Below, piece by piece: positions 46,901-57,300 of a stretch of DNA of 64,000 nucleotides (positions are counted from its first letter, which is position 1; the number at the start of each line of letters is the position of its first letter). The stretch lies in NCBI GenBank assembly GCA_023362775.1, contig JALMGJ010000003.1, positions 51,202,416 to 51,266,415 on the forward strand, in the 5' to 3' direction. A model generated the notes under the pieces. That model did no database searches, was not told the origin of the DNA, and saw nothing but the letters and a program-made list of their open reading frames with translations. A program made the position numbers and the translations under genes. Source of the stretch: Charina bottae (lineage: Eukaryota > Chordata > Lepidosauria > Squamata > Charinaidae).

Positions 46901-47748
46901 ATTTATTATAATTTGATGGTCTAAACTATAAATTAAAAACAAGAGAAGATTTAGAAAAAGAGGGTCACAGTTGTAATTGGTATACATATTTACAAATAAA
47001 AGAACACTTTAAATCTGACTCCAAAAATTTCAAATTTAAAAGTCATTCAGTAAATTGGGACAATATATTGTGGAGAGAGGAGGAACATCTAATTGCAAAA
47101 ATTTATAAAATTTTAATTCAAAATAAAATGTCCAATTTACCTATAAAAAAATGTATAATCAAATGGGAACAAAATGTGGGTCATAGCATTCAAATTGAAA
47201 ATTGGGAAAGAGTATGGTTAAAAGATCTAAATTTTACTCTCAATTATAACATGAAAGAAAGCTTCTTTAAAATGATGTACAGATGGTATCTCACCCCAAA
47301 TATATTGTCAAAAATGAATCCTGTAATACCAAATAATTGTTGTAAATGTAAAAAAGAAATTGGTACTTTTTTTCATCTATGGTGGACTTGCCAAAAAACA
47401 AAGAACTATTGGGACAAAATACATAAAGTTATCTGCGAAATTATACAAGAAGATATTGCCAAAGAACCAGAATTCTATCTACTGGGCTTTACAAAACCAG
47501 ACTTGTACAAGGAACATGGAAAATTATTATTCTACTTAATAACTGCTGCCAGAATCACCTTCGCCAAGTTTTGGAAAGAGGACTACATACCGACGATTGA
47601 GGAATGGACTATAAAAATAGTAGACTTGATGCAAATGGCGAAATTGACTAATCAAATTAACGATAGAAATATGGAAGAATTTAATATAGTTTGGAGTCCT
47701 TTTTTTAAATTTATTCAAAAATCTCAAAATATTCAATTAGGAAATTAA
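43900..47748 (+). pseudogene. L1 ORF2 (endonuclease, reverse transcriptase), broken
   Basis: ATG at 43900 opens 'MSNLKCLTWNVNGLNAP'; a T run near 43963-43972 shifts the frame. Endonuclease motifs are legible: 'ICLQETH', 'MGDYNGV' (44309), 'SRIDMIW', 'SDHNAV'. Stops occur near 44094, 44826, 45074, 46672 and 46909. The reverse transcriptase (45200-46183) has 'GPDGFTALYYK', 'YRPISLLNTDYK', 'LFLDAEKAFDNL' and 'GCPISPLLF'. Its active site reads F-A-D-N instead of F-A-D-D (AAT at 45995-45997). About 30 codons after the RT are replaced by SINE sequence. The C-terminal Cys motif ('CCKCKKEIGTFFHLWWTC') is near 47338-47394. Confidence 0.92.
46209..46341 (+). mobile_element. 5'-truncated Sauria-type SINE inside L1 ORF2
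   Basis: From 'gcggccacatgaccgtggaa' to 'cctttacctttaccttta'. No target duplication. L1 coding sequence resumes after a gap of roughly 30 codons, so the SINE replaces rather than simply interrupts the host. Confidence 0.85.
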
Positions 47749-48016
47749 TACAAATAGTGTAAATAAGATAATAGATTAAAACAGCATATAATTATGTGAT
47801 GGAAATGTTAGATGGGAAGAAGTCCCTCCTTTGTGTGTATCCTTTTCTTTCTTTCTTTTTTCTTTTTTTTTCTCTTAGGGTGGAAAGGTGAGTAGAGGTA
47901 GGGAAAGGTAGAGTAGATGGAGTAAGGAAGTGGAGATAAAAGAAGGTTTGAGAAGGAAGGGAAAGAGGGTGAGAAGAAAAAAGGAGTTTAAACCAGAAAG
48001 TGAAGAGGTTGGATAG

Positions 48017-48251
48017 TGTCGGGGGAAGCAGACTGGAGGGCGGAGCTCTGGATAAGAAGCGAGCACGCAGCTCAGAGAGCCTAGCCTATTTCCCCAAACG
48101 TCAGAAGAAAGCTCCACCCTAGGTTGAGCTGATATACTTGGGAATCTTCAGGCACTGTCAGTTTAGCAGGATTTCTGCTTGTAGGTATGCAATAAACACT
48201 AGAGACTAGATTCCAGGCCTCGGCGTGTTATTTCTGCATCTACACACGACA
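48017..48251 (+). repeat. Gypsy 5' LTR with promoter
   Basis: 235 bp. TATA-like GATATAC (TATA at 48133-48136), initiator-like TCAGTT with A at 48160, polyadenylation signal AATAAA at 48191-48196. It has four extra bases (ccac/cacc, near 48115) that the 3' LTR lacks. Confidence 0.93.
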
Positions 48252-48253
48252 TC

Positions 48254-48268
48254 AATCCTGCTAAACTG
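48254..48268 (+). promoter_or_regulatory. Candidate self-priming site of the Gypsy element
   Basis: AATCCTGCTAAACTG, two bases after the 5' LTR, is the exact reverse complement of CAGTTTAGCAGGATT at 48159-48173, which starts at the presumed transcription start. It does not start with TGG, so it does not look like a tRNA site. This is the arrangement of self-priming Tf1/sushi elements. Confidence 0.7.
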
Positions 48269-48311
48269 CATAACTCCCATCGAAAGAGGGAGGAACACAT
48301 AAACCAGAAGA

Positions 48312-49355
48312 ATGGCTTCTCAGACACAGGAATTGCAGCAGGCCATAATCCAGCTAGCAGCGGCCTTGACACAACACCAGCAACAAGTCGACGACCAGAT
48401 TAATAACTTACAGGCGGCGATGCTTCAGCAGATGCAACAACCAGCTCCAGGAGCACAGCAGCCAGCACCGGTGGCACCACCCCCACCAGTCGTTCTGCGA
48501 TCCCCAGGGTGTTTACCAGAGAAATTTGGGGGGGAGACGGCACAGCTCAGGACCTTCGTCGCCCAGTGCACCATGTTTTTCGACAGCAGACCAGCCGAGT
48601 TCCCGACGGAGAGGTCCAGAGTCACGTTCATTTTAAGTTTGCTGAAAGGCTCAGCCGCAAGATGGTCCATCCCCATGGTGGAAGCTAACGACCCAATTCT
48701 GGACAACTACCAGAACTTTATGGCCCATTTCAGAGCCCATTTTGATGATCCAATCAGAGAGGTCACTGCCAGCAGAGAGATCCGGCTGCTCCGACAGGGG
48801 AACAGGAGAGTAGGAGCGTACATCGCAGATTTCAAACTGCTGGCAGGAGATTTGGGCTGGAATGAGGTGGCATTGAAGGATCAGTTTAAACAAGGACTGG
48901 ACGAAGAGATTAAGACGGAGTTAGTGCGGCAGGGCACTCCAGCAACATTGGAAGACCTGTACCAGTTAACAGTCGTCATAGATGCTCGATTGGAGGAGTT
49001 AAAGCAGCTTCGGCCAGGGAGAAACAGGGCAGGAACCCGACCGGCTTTTCCAGGTTTTGCTACCCCCTCTAACACGTTTGTTCCCCTGAGCGCGGAAGAA
49101 CCCATGCAGATAGGGGCCGTAAGAAGGGGGCTCTCTGAAGCCGAGAGGCAAAGGAGAAGGGACAGTGCACTTTGTTTTTATTGCGGGGGGCCAGGGCACA
49201 TTGCAAGGGTGTGCCCGACCAGACGCCAGGCAGCCCCGGTAAGATTTACAACCCAAGGCACGGAGCAGGCCCACATTCCAGCTGCTTCTTCTCAGCAGTT
49301 AAACTCCAACGGCCCCCCTCATCAGAGCCCCGCAGGGCGGCCATCCAGCAATTAA
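48312..49355 (+). CDS. Gypsy gag polyprotein
   Basis: Intact, 347 codons. Forms the virus-like particle. N-terminal Gln-rich coiled segment (residues 1-45), a Pro-rich linker, the retrotransposon gag (capsid-like) region about 65-240 ('RSRVTFILSLLKGSAARW'), and one zinc knuckle 'CFYCGGPGHIARVC' near residue 290 (C-x2-C-x4-H-x4-C). It belongs to the sushi-ichi group, the source of the mammalian genes PEG10 and RTL1. Pol follows in the -1 frame, overlapping from before 49172 to the gag stop. Confidence 0.95.
   Translation: MASQTQELQQAIIQLAAALTQHQQQVDDQINNLQAAMLQQMQQPAPGAQQPAPVAPPPPVVLRSPGCLPEKFGGETAQLRTFVAQCTMFFDSRPAEFPTERSRVTFILSLLKGSAARWSIPMVEANDPILDNYQNFMAHFRAHFDDPIREVTASREIRLLRQGNRRVGAYIADFKLLAGDLGWNEVALKDQFKQGLDEEIKTELVRQGTPATLEDLYQLTVVIDARLEELKQLRPGRNRAGTRPAFPGFATPSNTFVPLSAEEPMQIGAVRRGLSEAERQRRRDSALCFYCGGPGHIARVCPTRRQAAPVRFTTQGTEQAHIPAASSQQLNSNGPPHQSPAGRPSSN
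49313..49319 (+). promoter_or_regulatory. Candidate -1 frameshift heptamer
   Basis: C CCC CCT in the gag frame (codons GGC CCC CCT from 49311) fits the X XXY YYZ pattern for -1 slippage. It leads straight into the protease frame ('SSEPRRAAIQQLRRAQ'). It lies 34 bases before the gag stop. Confidence 0.45.
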
Positions 49356-49882
49356 GAAGGGCTCAGGCAGCAGATCACAGCCAAGATTTTTATATTGTTC
49401 CAGCCACGCTGACTACAGATTCCAAGCAACTATTACCGGTAAATGTTATGATTGATTCCGGGGCGACGACCAATTTTATAGATGGGAAAGCGGTGGAAAA
49501 GTTTCATATTCCAACTATTGCACTACCAAGCCCCATGCAGGTTGAAACCATCGACGGGCAACCTCTCAAGGCCAGCGCGATCGAACGTTGCACCCTGCCG
49601 ATTCAGCTAAACATCGCAGATCACTCGGAGTGGATCCAACTGTATGTTACTGCCTCCTTGCAAGTCCCAGTCATTCTCGGGGCACCTTGGTTGAGACTTC
49701 ACAACCCCAATTTGGACTGGATGACTGGAGCAGTTTCCTTTCCCTCTCAAGACTGCCGGCAGCTGCAAGCCGGGAAGCAGGGAAGGCTCCACTACCAACA
49801 AAGTATGGAGATTTTGCAGACATCTTCGGAGAGCAAGAGGCCACAGTGTTGCCCCCCAATAGATCTTTCGACTGTACCATAG
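49319..49882 (+). CDS. Gypsy protease part of pol
   Basis: Frame -1 to gag. Aspartic protease with the active site 'VMIDSGATTNF' (codons from about 49447) and 'VILGAPWLRLHNPNLDW' (flap/second half, about 49672). Cleaves the gag-pol polyprotein. Coding resemblance ends near 49760; the RT continues in another frame, so one indel separates protease and RT in this copy. The tail to 49882 is then read out of frame. Confidence 0.9.
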   Translation, partial: SSEPRRAAIQQLRRAQAADHSQDFYIVPATLTTDSKQLLPVNVMIDSGATTNFIDGKAVEKFHIPTIALPSPMQVETIDGQPLKASAIERCTLPIQLNIADHSEWIQLYVTASLQVPVILGAPWLRLHNPNLDWMTGAVSFPSQDCRQLQAGKQGRLHYQQSMEILQTSSESKRPQCCPPIDLSTVP

Positions 49883-52800
49883 ATTTGAAGCCTGGGGCCA
49901 AGATCCCAGCGGCACGGCATTACACAATGTCCCCAAAGGAGCTAGCTATACTGAAGGAATATTTGGATACCAACCTAAAAAAGGGTTTCATTCGGCCATC
50001 GACATCACCGGCATCTGCCCCTACCTTCTTTGTGCCTAAAAAGCCCGATCCTTTCGCCCCGGCGGCACAGGCTGGCGATAAGGGACCCCCCATGCGCACG
50101 GTGCATGACTACAGCGCACTCAACGCAGTCACCGTTAGAGACCACTACCCTCTTCCAGTGATATCGGAGTTGCTAGATCGCCTGCAAAAGGCTCGCATTT
50201 TTACCAAGCTAGACCTCAGGAATGCCTACAATTTGATCAGAATAAAGCCAGGCCATGAATACTTAACGGCTTTTAACACCAGATATGGTAAGTTTGAGTA
50301 TTTAGTCATGCCTTTTGGACTAAGTAATTGTGGGGCAGTATTTTCCAGGTTCATGAACCACATTTTCTCAGACTTGTTAGATAAATATGTCATTGTGTAT
50401 CTGGATGACATTCTGATTTATTCTGAGGACCCCACCTCCCACATTACCCATGTGCGTAATGTTCTGCAGAGATTAAGAGAGAACAAGCTGTTTGCGAAAT
50501 TAGAAAAGTGCGCTTTTGACTTAACGCAATTAGACTATCTGGGATACAGGATTTCCACAGAAGGCGTAGCCGTGGATCCTGCAAAGGTCCAAGCAATTAT
50601 GTCATGGAAGCCTCCCCGTAACGTCAAGGAGCTCCAACGATTTCTGGGGTATGCAAATTTTCTTCACAAGTTTATTGCCTCATATGCGGAGAAAGCGCGT
50701 CCCCTTACTCAGCTTTTAAAGAAAAACAGACGCTTTTGCTGGGGGGAACAGCAGCAAGCGGCCTTTCAAGAATTTAAACAGCTGTTTACCTCCCCACCAC
50801 TCCTGAGGCACCCGAACCCTTCAAAACAGTTCCACGTCCAGTGCGACGCCTCTAACTTTGCCGTCGCCGCCATTTTACTCCAAGCGGCGGACGAAAGGGG
50901 GGAAGATTTATTACCCTGTGCCTATTTCTCTCGCACGCTGTCACCAGCAGAGAGGAATTACGATGTTTTTAACAAGGAACTGCTTGCCATAAAATCAGCC
51001 TTTCAAGAATGGAGGCATTGGTTAGAGGGAGCAGCTTTGCCAATCAAGGTTTACACAGACCATAAAAAATTAGCACTGTTGCAGAGCTCGGGATCCCTCA
51101 ACCCCTGTCAGGTCAGATGGAGTCAATTTTTTTCACGCTTCGATTTCGTCATCTCGTATTTGCCAGGCAAACAAAACAAGCTGGCTGACGCGTTGTCTAG
51201 GCAGCCGCAGGACATTGCAGAACCTGACCAAGCCACCAAAGCCATGATCTTGCACCCTCAAAATTTTGAGAAGCCTCCCGAAGGGGTCCAAGTAGAGAAC
51301 TTGGCAGCAGTCAGACTAGTAGAAGATCTCCTTGTAAGAATCAAGGCGCAGCAGCAACAAGACCCCTACGCACGGGCTAGGCTGGATGACCTCCAGGGGG
51401 CCCAGCATGGTACACCGTCCCCTTTCACAGCAGAGGCAGGGACACTTTGGCATAGTGGGCGGCTTTATGTTCCCAAGACCCTGAGGGAAGAACTATTACA
51501 GCTCTGTCATGATAGCCCTACGGCAGGACACGGAGGGGTGTTCAAAACACTGCACAGAACACTCAGAGACTACTGGTGGCCCAAGATGGCAGCACACATC
51601 AAGACTTACGTGGCCTCTTGCCATGTGTGTAGACGCGCTAAGACGGTTGCAGGGAGACCAGCAGGCCTTTTGCAGCCCCTGCCCACACACCCCCAACCTT
51701 GGGACACTGTCTCCATGGATTTTATCACTGACTTGCCACAGGCACAGGGTTTCACTTCCATCCTGGTGGTGGTAGACTGCTTTACGAAAATGGCGCACTT
51801 CATTCCCTGCAAGGGCCTACCAACAGCACAAGTTACAGCACAGCTCTTTTTGGACAATGTCTTCCGATATAGAGGTATGGTTAACCACTTAATCTCAGAT
51901 CGCGGTTCGCAATTTACTTCCAGGTTCTGGGGGGCGCTTTTCCAGACATTGGGGGTCAAAATACACTTGTCCTCTGTGAATCATCCTTCTAGTAATGGCG
52001 AAGCAGAGAAAACTAACCAGTTATTGCAGCAATATCTCAGATGTTACATTAACTACCGGCAGGACAATTGGCCAGAACTTCTCCCCATGGCAGAGTTCGC
52101 TTACAACAATGCAGTTCATTCCTCAACCAAGATGTCCCCTTTCCAGGCTCTCTATGGCACAAACCCGAGAGTGTTGCCCCTTTCCTCACAACAAACAGCT
52201 GTGCCTGCAGCCACGGATTTCCTGGCAGAAAGACAGGCAGCCCATCACCTGTTAGCAGAGCAGCTAGAGCTGGCAAAGGCAGCCTATAAACGGAATGCAG
52301 ATGAACGCAGACAGGAAGGACCCCCCATATCACCAGGAGACAAGGTCTGGCTCTCTACTAAGTTTCTGCCCACTAACAGACCTTGCAAGAAGCTGGACTC
52401 TAAGTTTATTGGCCCCTTTCAGGTGATACAGCAAATAAATCCTGTGGCTTATCGTTTGCAGCTTCCACATTCCATGAGGATTCACCCGGTGTTTCACAAG
52501 TCCTTGTTAGTCAAGGATTCCCCTCCAAGTGCCTTGCGGTCGCATACCAACCCCCCACCTCCGGTACTTGTCCAAGGGGAACCGGAGTACGAAGTGCAAG
52601 AGATTTTGGACTCCAGAAGGAGGGGCAGGGGGATTCAGTATTTAATACACTGGAAGGGGTATTCTCAGACAGAGCGCTCCTGGGAAAATGCCAAAGATGT
52701 TCACGCACCCTGCCTAGTGCATAGGTTTCATCAGATTTTCCCTCACAAGCCACGGCCAGCGCGACTCCCAGAGCTACAGCCCCCAGCTGAAGACGAGGAA

Positions 52801-53280
52801 GCCGACCAGCCTGAGGATTTCGTGAGTTACCAGCAGCCATTCCTGCTCCCCCTGTCAGAACCAGCGAGGGGGGGGGAGGAGGATTCGCATCCCTCCACCT
52901 CTGGTTGCCAGCTCCCAGGAGGGGGGAGGGAGAACCTTTCTAACGATTTAGCTGTTTTTCAGGAGAGGCCAGCTGCACCCGGACTATCAGATCAAACAGA
53001 GAGACGCGAGCCTTCCCCCGACATTCCTTTCCTGGATGACCTCCCTTCACTGCCCAGCTCCCAGGAAGAAGAGCAGATAGACACTTTTTCACACGGGATC
53101 CTGCCCGACACCAAGGACGAACAGGGGGAGGGAGTTGCTATGGAGTTTTTGGATGGGGAGGGGGGTGGTGTCGGGGGAAGCAGACTGGAGGGCGGAGCTC
53201 TGGATAAGAAGCGAGCACGCAGCTCAGAGAGCCTAGCCTATTTCCCCAAACGTCAGAAGAAAGCTCCTAGGTTGAGCTGA
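49760..53280 (+). CDS. Gypsy RT, RNase H, integrase, chromodomain (pol)
   Basis: Open from 49588, but the first 60 codons are the shadow of the protease. Counting from 49588: reverse transcriptase with 'YLDD' (first Asp 273), RNase H ('VQCDAS', 'NKELLAIK', 'YTDHKKL'), integrase zinc finger (about 640-690), integrase core Asp711, Asp771, Glu807 (D,D-35-E), GPF-type motif ('FIGPFQVI') and a chromodomain near 1000-1050 ('YEVQEIL', 'YLIHWKGYS', 'SWEN'). A long Pro/Glu-rich tail ends inside the 3' LTR at 53280. All catalytic residues seen are present. Confidence 0.95.
53155..53165 (+). promoter_or_regulatory. Gypsy polypurine tract
   Basis: GGGGAGGGGGG three bases before the 3' LTR, the expected plus-strand primer site. 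It lies within the pol reading frame. Confidence 0.75.
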
Positions 53281-53399
53281 TATACTTGGGAATCTTCAGG
53301 CACTGTCAGTTTAGCAGGATTTCTGCTTGTAGGTATGCAATAAACACTAGAGACTAGATTCCAGGCCTCGGCGTGTTATTTCTGCATCTACACACGACA
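53169..53399 (+). repeat. Gypsy 3' LTR
   Basis: 231 bp, same as the 5' LTR except that four bases are absent near 53265. The first 112 bp code for the end of pol. Confidence 0.95.
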
Positions 53400-53467
53400 G
53401 ATAGCTTGTTAAAGAGGAGGGTGTGTTTTTTTTCTCTTTTTTTCCTTTTCTTGAATGTTATGTGTTT

Positions 53468-53605
53468 TATGTTATGTTATGTTATGTTATGTTATGTTAT
53501 GTTGTTATGTTATGTTATGTTATGTTATGTTATGTTATGTTATGTTATGTTATGTTATGTTATGTTATGCTATGCTATGCTATGCTATGCTATGCTATGT
53601 TATGT
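53468..53605. repeat. (TTATG)n with (CTATG)n end
   Basis: About 22 TTATG pentamers, one broken unit near 53502, then about six CTATG units and back. In the 3'UTR of the L1. The Met/Leu/Cys/Tyr-rich open frames over it are artefacts. Confidence 0.95.
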
Positions 53606-53818
53606 CTGGTATTACTTTTTCTCTTTATATAATGTATTGTTATACAAAATAAAATTTGTTTTAAAAAAAATTCATGTGTTGGCTTCTTATAGAGAATGGA
53701 GGAAACGATGCAGCACAGGAGCCAAAGACATCTTGACATTGAGCAAATGGGTCTTATAACTGAAAACAACTGGATTAAATACAGAACGAGATGTAACAAA
53801 TGTGGGTAATGTCTACAA

Positions 53819-53995
53819 AACAAAAGGCAAAAGGAAGAGGGGCAGACCAAGGGCAAGATGGATGGATGATATTCTGGAGGTGATGGACTCAACCTTGGGG
53901 GAGCTGGGGATGGCGACAGCTGACAGGAAGCTCTGGCGTGGGCTGGTCCATGAAGTCACGAAGAGTCGGAAGCGACTGAACGAATAAACAACAAC
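53819..53995 (+). mobile_element. BovB (RTE) LINE 3' end
   Basis: 177 bp with a 10-bp target duplication ATGTCTACAA at 53809-53818 and 53996-54005. It encodes the last residues of the BovB protein ('RPRARWMDDILEVMDSTLGE', ending 'TKSRKRLNE') and has the short tail 'aataaacaacaac'. BovB is the presumed partner that moves Sauria SINEs. Confidence 0.93.
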
Positions 53996-54162
53996 ATGTC
54001 TACAATAAGTCAGGTACCTGGACTTCTCTTAATATGTGTTGGACTGTTATGGAAACAACTGGGATTAATACTATAGTAATTCATTTGGGTCACAAAAGTG
54101 TAAACAAGAACTTTGGTAGGGTAGTGTTGTCAATGTCCTTTTTAAAAAGTCTATTGTTATCT

Positions 54163-54334
54163 GTAGCTTGAATCATGTCAACTGGATTTCTATTTTCTCA
54201 GTGGAAACGTTTCGCTCCTTATCCAAGACTTCTTGGATAAGGAGCGAAACGTTTCCACTGAGAAAATAGAAATCCAGTTGACATGATTCAAGCTACAGAC
54301 AATTCCACCTGGTTGACTGAGAACCTTCATCGAT
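54163..54334. mobile_element. Head-to-head pair of Penelope-like 3' ends (palindrome)
   Basis: Arms 54160-54227 and 54232-54299 are perfect inverted copies around 'CTTC'. Each arm reads outward 'ttggataaggagcgaaacg' to 'gacatgattcaagctacaga', the 3' end of the Penelope-like element at 63490. The insertion has a 12-bp target duplication CTATTGTTATCT at 54151-54162 and 54335-54346. The right side carries an additional tail to 54334. Confidence 0.85.
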
Positions 54335-54346
54335 CTATTGTTATCT

Positions 54347-57300
54347 CTTTATATTTAGAAACAGGGATAGAGAAGGAGGGGCTGTTTAGTGATTTCAGGC
54401 TCTGATGCTACTGTAGACTACTCTGTTAATCCTCAGATAGGTTTACTTCCACTTCCTATCCTGGATCTTTTACTCTTAAAGGAAATGATGATATCCTATA
54501 AAGGAGATGTTCTGAAAAAGGATCTCAAAATCTTGTTGGAGATTTCAGCTAACTTCTCTGGAAAGCTGCTTGCTAACTTGGAAGATATGGGAAGGACACA
54601 GGTGGGAGCATTAATAACAATACCAAAGGCCTTGTGGTGACCTTAAAAACTGATGTTTTACTCTGACTTTTAAGTCACAGTGACTGCAATGATTTTGCTG
54701 TGATTTGTACAACGCTTCTAGTCATTATGTGTGGGAGAAGAGGCAACAAGCAACATGCCATGAGGTCCTTCAGCCCCTATATTTCTCCCTGAGAGCAGCC
54801 ATAAGTTCATTAAAAATCAGCTTCTCATCTGTACCCAGTCTGACTTCCCAAGTGAAGGCACTTCCTGGGAATACATAGAGTATCAAGTCTCTATACCAGG
54901 GTAGTATCCAATGCAGCTTTTGAAAAGAAGGAATGAATCATTCTCTTTCTGTAGCCTTCCCCAATCTGGTGACTTCTGACACCAAGTTGGCTAAGAATGC
55001 TGACTTATTTTCTGGGAGAGTAGAATTGACACCAAGGTATCAGTATGTAAAAAGGTAGTGTTGAAAGAGTTCAGATGATCTAATTTCTGAGGCTGTAAGA
55101 TTTGAGTGAGAGATTGCTCAAACTATTTGCTTACAGGGCAAATAGCTAAGGTGAGTTATCCCAACAACTGAAAGTACACATTGCCAATCAAAGCAAAAAC
55201 CAAGTCAAAGAAAACCAAGATTGTTGCAATATAGTATAAAATATGGATTTCCCCTCCACCAAAAATCTTAAATATAGCCATTTATCTAATGATTATACAA
55301 AAGGTTGTGTTGGGGCAGACTCTGTTTCCACTGTAGCCACTCAAATGACTTTGGAAAACCCGGAAGTTCAAGATGAAGGCAATAGGTCTCTGCTGATCAT
55401 GTGTGTCTTCCACTAATGTCTGGAGGCAACATTGGAGCCATCTTGGCTAACAGTTATTGCTAATCTTATACACAATGAACATCTATAATGCACAGCCATT
55501 CACGTCTATGGGAAAAATTTCCATAATCACTGTGTTGGAAGTCTTGCCTCTTGTCTATCTGAATCTCTCCCCACACAGCATCTTCGGTGGGACAACTTTC
55601 CCCAACTCCAGTCTGATGACAGTGGGAGGGAAATATCTCACAAGCCACTTTCTCCACACTCTGCATTATTTTAAAAATGCTTATTATATTCCCTTCTTGG
55701 CCTGCCACTTTTCTTGAGCTAAAAGCGTAAACCTTGCAACAGTCTGCCCTAAGGAGATGTTCTAGTTCCCTTTATCGGTTTGGTCGTCATTTTCTGCAGG
55801 GTTTTTTTTTCTTTCAGTTTTACAATATATTGTTGGAAATGCAATGAACAGAACTATATGCAGTATGCCAAGAGTAATTGGCTTCCCCAATTGATTTGTA
55901 TAATAGGCAATACCCTTTCAGCAGTTTTAATTTTATACTTTTAAATTTTTGGATTTTTGCACTTTGCACTCTTTTCGCTGCTGTAAGCCACCTTGAATAT
56001 TCCATGCAAATGGAAAAGCAAGATATACACTGAATAAGCAAACAAACAAACAAATGCTTTGATCCTTTTCCAAATGATTAAAGATGTCCTTTCATCCAAG
56101 CTTGCTATTGAATACAGACAATTTGCCATTACCATCTGAGGTTTTTTTTTCAGTTTCTCAATCTAGACTATAGTCCTTGAATTCTCTGCTGGTCCCCCAT
56201 CCAAATTGTTAACCAAGCCTGACTCTACTGAGCTTCTGAGCCTAGACATGGCTGGCCAGGTCCTGCCATCTGCCAAGACTTTCTAACTGTTACCCAACAT
56301 GGAATTTGCCTTTTACACAGCAGCTATATGCTGGATAAATATTTTCACAGAGTGACAATTTGCAAGTTCAATCAATCATTGACTGAGATCAAAATGAGCA
56401 TTGTTGGGCTGCATAGGAGGTGGGCTCTGAGACTCATGTGGAATGGGGCTACCTAGTACATCTGGGTTGCAAAACTCCTGCTGACCACAAGATGGTGATA
56501 TATAGGAACCTCTAAGTCTTTGTTTCTCTTTAGTGGTGGCCTGGAGTTTTGCAGCCCAACTTACAGGAGCCTTAGTGTGGAAAGAGTGAGCAAGTGACAG
56601 AAATACAAATAATGTGCAGAGCTGTCAGGAATGCTGACATATGTACAGGGCCGTCTGTTTGCAGAGGTTTTGCTTCCTGTAATTCAAGAGGATGAGAGAG
56701 ATTGCTGCATAAGAGATCCTCCATGGCCTTGAAAAAATGATGTTTTGAAACAATATTTACACAAGACACTTTAGCAAACAACCATATGTCAAATTAAGAG
56801 GACATTCAAGTGGACATAAGTAATTATTGGATGCCTGAATCTACTCCAAAACCATTAGCACTTGGAATGCTCCTGAAGCAGTCTTTTAAAGGTTATAAAC
56901 TAGGTGACAGGCAAGCAATTTCATTCAGAATTCATGGCTGATCTTGCTTCAGTTAATAGGAAACAAAGGAAATGGGGTAAGATGAGCATTGGCCTCTACC
57001 AGCCGTACCCAAATCAGCACCTTCTAGATGTGCTGGGATTACAACTCCAGAATTCCCAGGCAGCAAAGGTTTTGTAATTCCAAAACATCTGAACATGTCA
57101 GAATTGGGAAGCTGAACTATACAGTCATCCAGAAAAGTTAATTGCATAAAGGTTTTCCACAAGAAGCTGGCAATTAGAAGATCTCCAGAACTTCCCTTCC
57201 CTCCCCTTCCCTTCCCTTCCCTTCTTATTTGAGCTGCCCAGGATTATCTTGTATAAAGTAGGCAGCCATATAAGTTTCTAAATAAATAGAATCTCTTTCT

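Larger units (their letters stand above)
48017..53399 (+). mobile_element. Ty3/Gypsy LTR retrotransposon, sushi/chromovirus type, nearly intact
   Basis: 5383 bp inserted in the L1 3'UTR with a perfect 5-bp target duplication GATAG at 48012-48016 and 53400-53404. LTRs start TGTCGGGGG and end CACACGACA. Gag, protease, RT, RNase H, integrase and a C-terminal chromodomain are in Ty3 order. The two LTRs look identical apart from a 4-bp difference, so the insertion is young. It lies antisense to C8B. Confidence 0.96.
42278..53665 (+). mobile_element. Full-length L1 LINE, inactive, hosting a Gypsy element
   Basis: Flanked by a 17-bp target duplication, AAAAATTCATGTGTTGG at 42261-42277 and the same at 53666-53682, after a short A tail. 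Without the Gypsy insert it is about 6 kb: 5' region (42278-43031), ORF1, ORF2, 3'UTR. L1 typically starts 'gggacttccgg'; such a sequence is at 42347, about 68 bp inside the duplication. Disabled by frameshifts, stops, an RT active-site change and a SINE piece. Very A-rich on the plus strand. Confidence 0.9.

Noticed and set aside
53373..53759. 128-codon frame full of Met-Leu-Cys-Tyr
   Set aside because: It is the TTATG microsatellite in translation.
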